A stretch of DNA of 6,012 nt, taken from the NCBI GenBank assembly GCA_947497195.1, contig CANMGM010000154.1, positions 1-6,012 of the forward strand, given 5' to 3'. The first letter of the stretch is position 1; the number at the start of each line of letters is the position of its first letter. Below, piece by piece: positions 5,190 to 6,012 of this stretch. Origin of the DNA: Bacteroidota bacterium (GTDB lineage: Bacteria > Bacteroidota > Bacteroidia > M30B66). A program made the translations under genes and the position numbers. The notes beneath the pieces were generated by a model. That model did no database searches, had not been told where the DNA came from, and saw nothing but the letters and a program-made list of their open reading frames with translations.

Positions 5190-6012
5190 CTAAAACGAGT
5201 AGCCAACCGATATCCAGAAGTTTCGCGCATCGGCAGGCAATATACCAGGACCGGGATATCCTCCTGCGCGGCGCGTAAAATAACGCACATCAGACACATT
5301 GTTGATCCCTGCCTTTAACTCGAAATGCTCAAATGGTGTAATACAGAAATTGAGGTCGGCCACTGTATAAGCCGGAATCAATCCATCGGTTGCAGTCGCC
5401 GAAGGTTCAACCGAATTATCGGCACTGGCAAATACTTCGGCCGAATGGGAAATCTGTGCCGAAAAAGCAAACATCTTCCATTTTAGGTTCAAACCTGTTC
5501 TGAAATTATACCGCGGGGCATATTCCACAAAATTCCCCTTCAGGTTTTTAGTCGTTATAATTCCATCAACAGGTGTTGTTTTCGGCAAATTGGTGTAGCG
5601 TGCGTCCTGGAAGGCGCCCGAAGCAAAAATGCTGGCATTAAACGAAGGACATTCGGTTTTACCAATGAGTTTGCATGGATTAATCTCGACAAGGTACTCG
5701 ATGCCTTTCGATACCGACTCACCGATGTTGGTGCGAAATTGCCTGGTGCCCTGTGCGCTTTCGATTGCCAGTGTTCCGATGCGGTTTGAATAGTGCACAT
5801 AGAAAACGTTTGCATCAAAATACAACCACGATTTCCGGGTTCTGAATCCGAATTCTCCCGTGTAGCCCGAAGCATCGCTCAAGCCAGCATCAACCGTATC
5901 GGTAGTTGCAGGTGGGGTTAAATCGGAGAATAATACTGGACGGTAGTTTTGGCTTAGCCCACCATAAAGTTCAGATGCAGAATTAAATCGGTATTCTGCA
6001 CTGAGTCCGGCA
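5190..6012 (-). CDS. TonB-dependent outer-membrane receptor, FecA-like, C-terminal part
   Basis: Only the last 273 residues are in the window; the frame is open through position 6011 and the gene continues past the right edge. The TTG at 5882 is internal, not the start. The visible part is outer-membrane beta-barrel: alternating aromatic and polar strands (for example WLYFDANVFYVHYSNRIG), YGGLSQNYRPVLFSDLTPP near visible residues 16-34, and the C-terminal block RRAGGYPGPGILPADAR. The final strand ends FWISVGYSF, with the terminal Phe that serves as the barrel-assembly signal. The YRPV-FSD and TRRA-GYPGPGI-P-D-R motifs match Bacteroidota receptors annotated as FecA or iron(III)-dicitrate type. 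The true substrate cannot be told from this part, and the plug and signalling domains are outside the window. Confidence 0.9.
   Translation of the reverse strand, partial: AGLSAEYRFNSASELYGGLSQNYRPVLFSDLTPPATTDTVDAGLSDASGYTGEFGFRTRKSWLYFDANVFYVHYSNRIGTLAIESAQGTRQFRTNIGESVSKGIEYLVEINPCKLIGKTECPSFNASIFASGAFQDARYTNLPKTTPVDGIITTKNLKGNFVEYAPRYNFRTGLNLKWKMFAFSAQISHSAEVFASADNSVEPSATATDGLIPAYTVADLNFCITPFEHFELKAGINNVSDVRYFTRRAGGYPGPGILPADARNFWISVGYSF

Noticed and set aside
5190..5882. Receptor gene starting at the TTG of 5882
   Set aside because: The frame stays open with receptor-like sequence (YGGLSQNYRPVLFSD) to the right edge, so 5882 is an internal Leu codon.

Overview
The window looks like a chromosomal segment of a Bacteroidota bacterium (Cytophagales, Sphingobacteriales or Chitinophagales type; I cannot place it more finely). 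Four things point there: a DUF1573 lipoprotein, YajC, a YbbR-like protein and CoaE in a row, which is a familiar Bacteroidota order; a DUF6150 'YESQA' repeat protein; a FecA-like TonB-dependent receptor ending in an aromatic residue; and A-rich translation starts without Shine-Dalgarno sequences, together with a TAnnTTTG-type -7 promoter box.

Layout. All convincing genes lie on the minus strand, so transcription runs from right to left. At the right edge (5190-6012) is the C-terminal part of a TonB-dependent outer-membrane receptor. A 73-bp gap with a good -7 box (5137-5144) then starts a compact cluster: DUF1573 lipoprotein (5116-4658), yajC (4641-4327), a membrane-anchored YbbR-like protein (4316-3381), coaE (3370-2768) and the bifunctional NAD(P)HX repair enzyme nnr (2771-1275). 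Gaps are 10-16 bp, and coaE and nnr overlap as ATGA, so this is very probably one operon. After 84 bp follows a small secreted DUF6150 repeat protein (1190-843), which may be read through from the operon or may have its own promoter.

The left 842 bp hold no convincing complete gene, only a doubtful reading frame open at the left edge (3-209, plus strand). This stretch is rich in secondary structure: an imperfect inverted repeat of about 58 nt per arm (143-327) with two short hairpins in its centre, a 20-bp perfect palindrome made of two copies of TAAACGTTTA (354-373), a chain of nested stems (390-558), and a ~95-nt multi-branched element (587-681) resembling an interspersed repeat that I associate with Bacteroidota genomes.

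How the genes work together: the operon is envelope and cofactor housekeeping. YajC is the accessory subunit of SecDF, the YbbR-like and DUF1573 proteins face the periplasm, CoaE completes coenzyme A synthesis, and Nnr repairs damaged NADH/NADPH. The receptor and DUF6150 protein are neighbours rather than pathway partners. No defence system, integrase, transposase or CRISPR array is visible. The less explained material is the structured intergenic DNA on the left.
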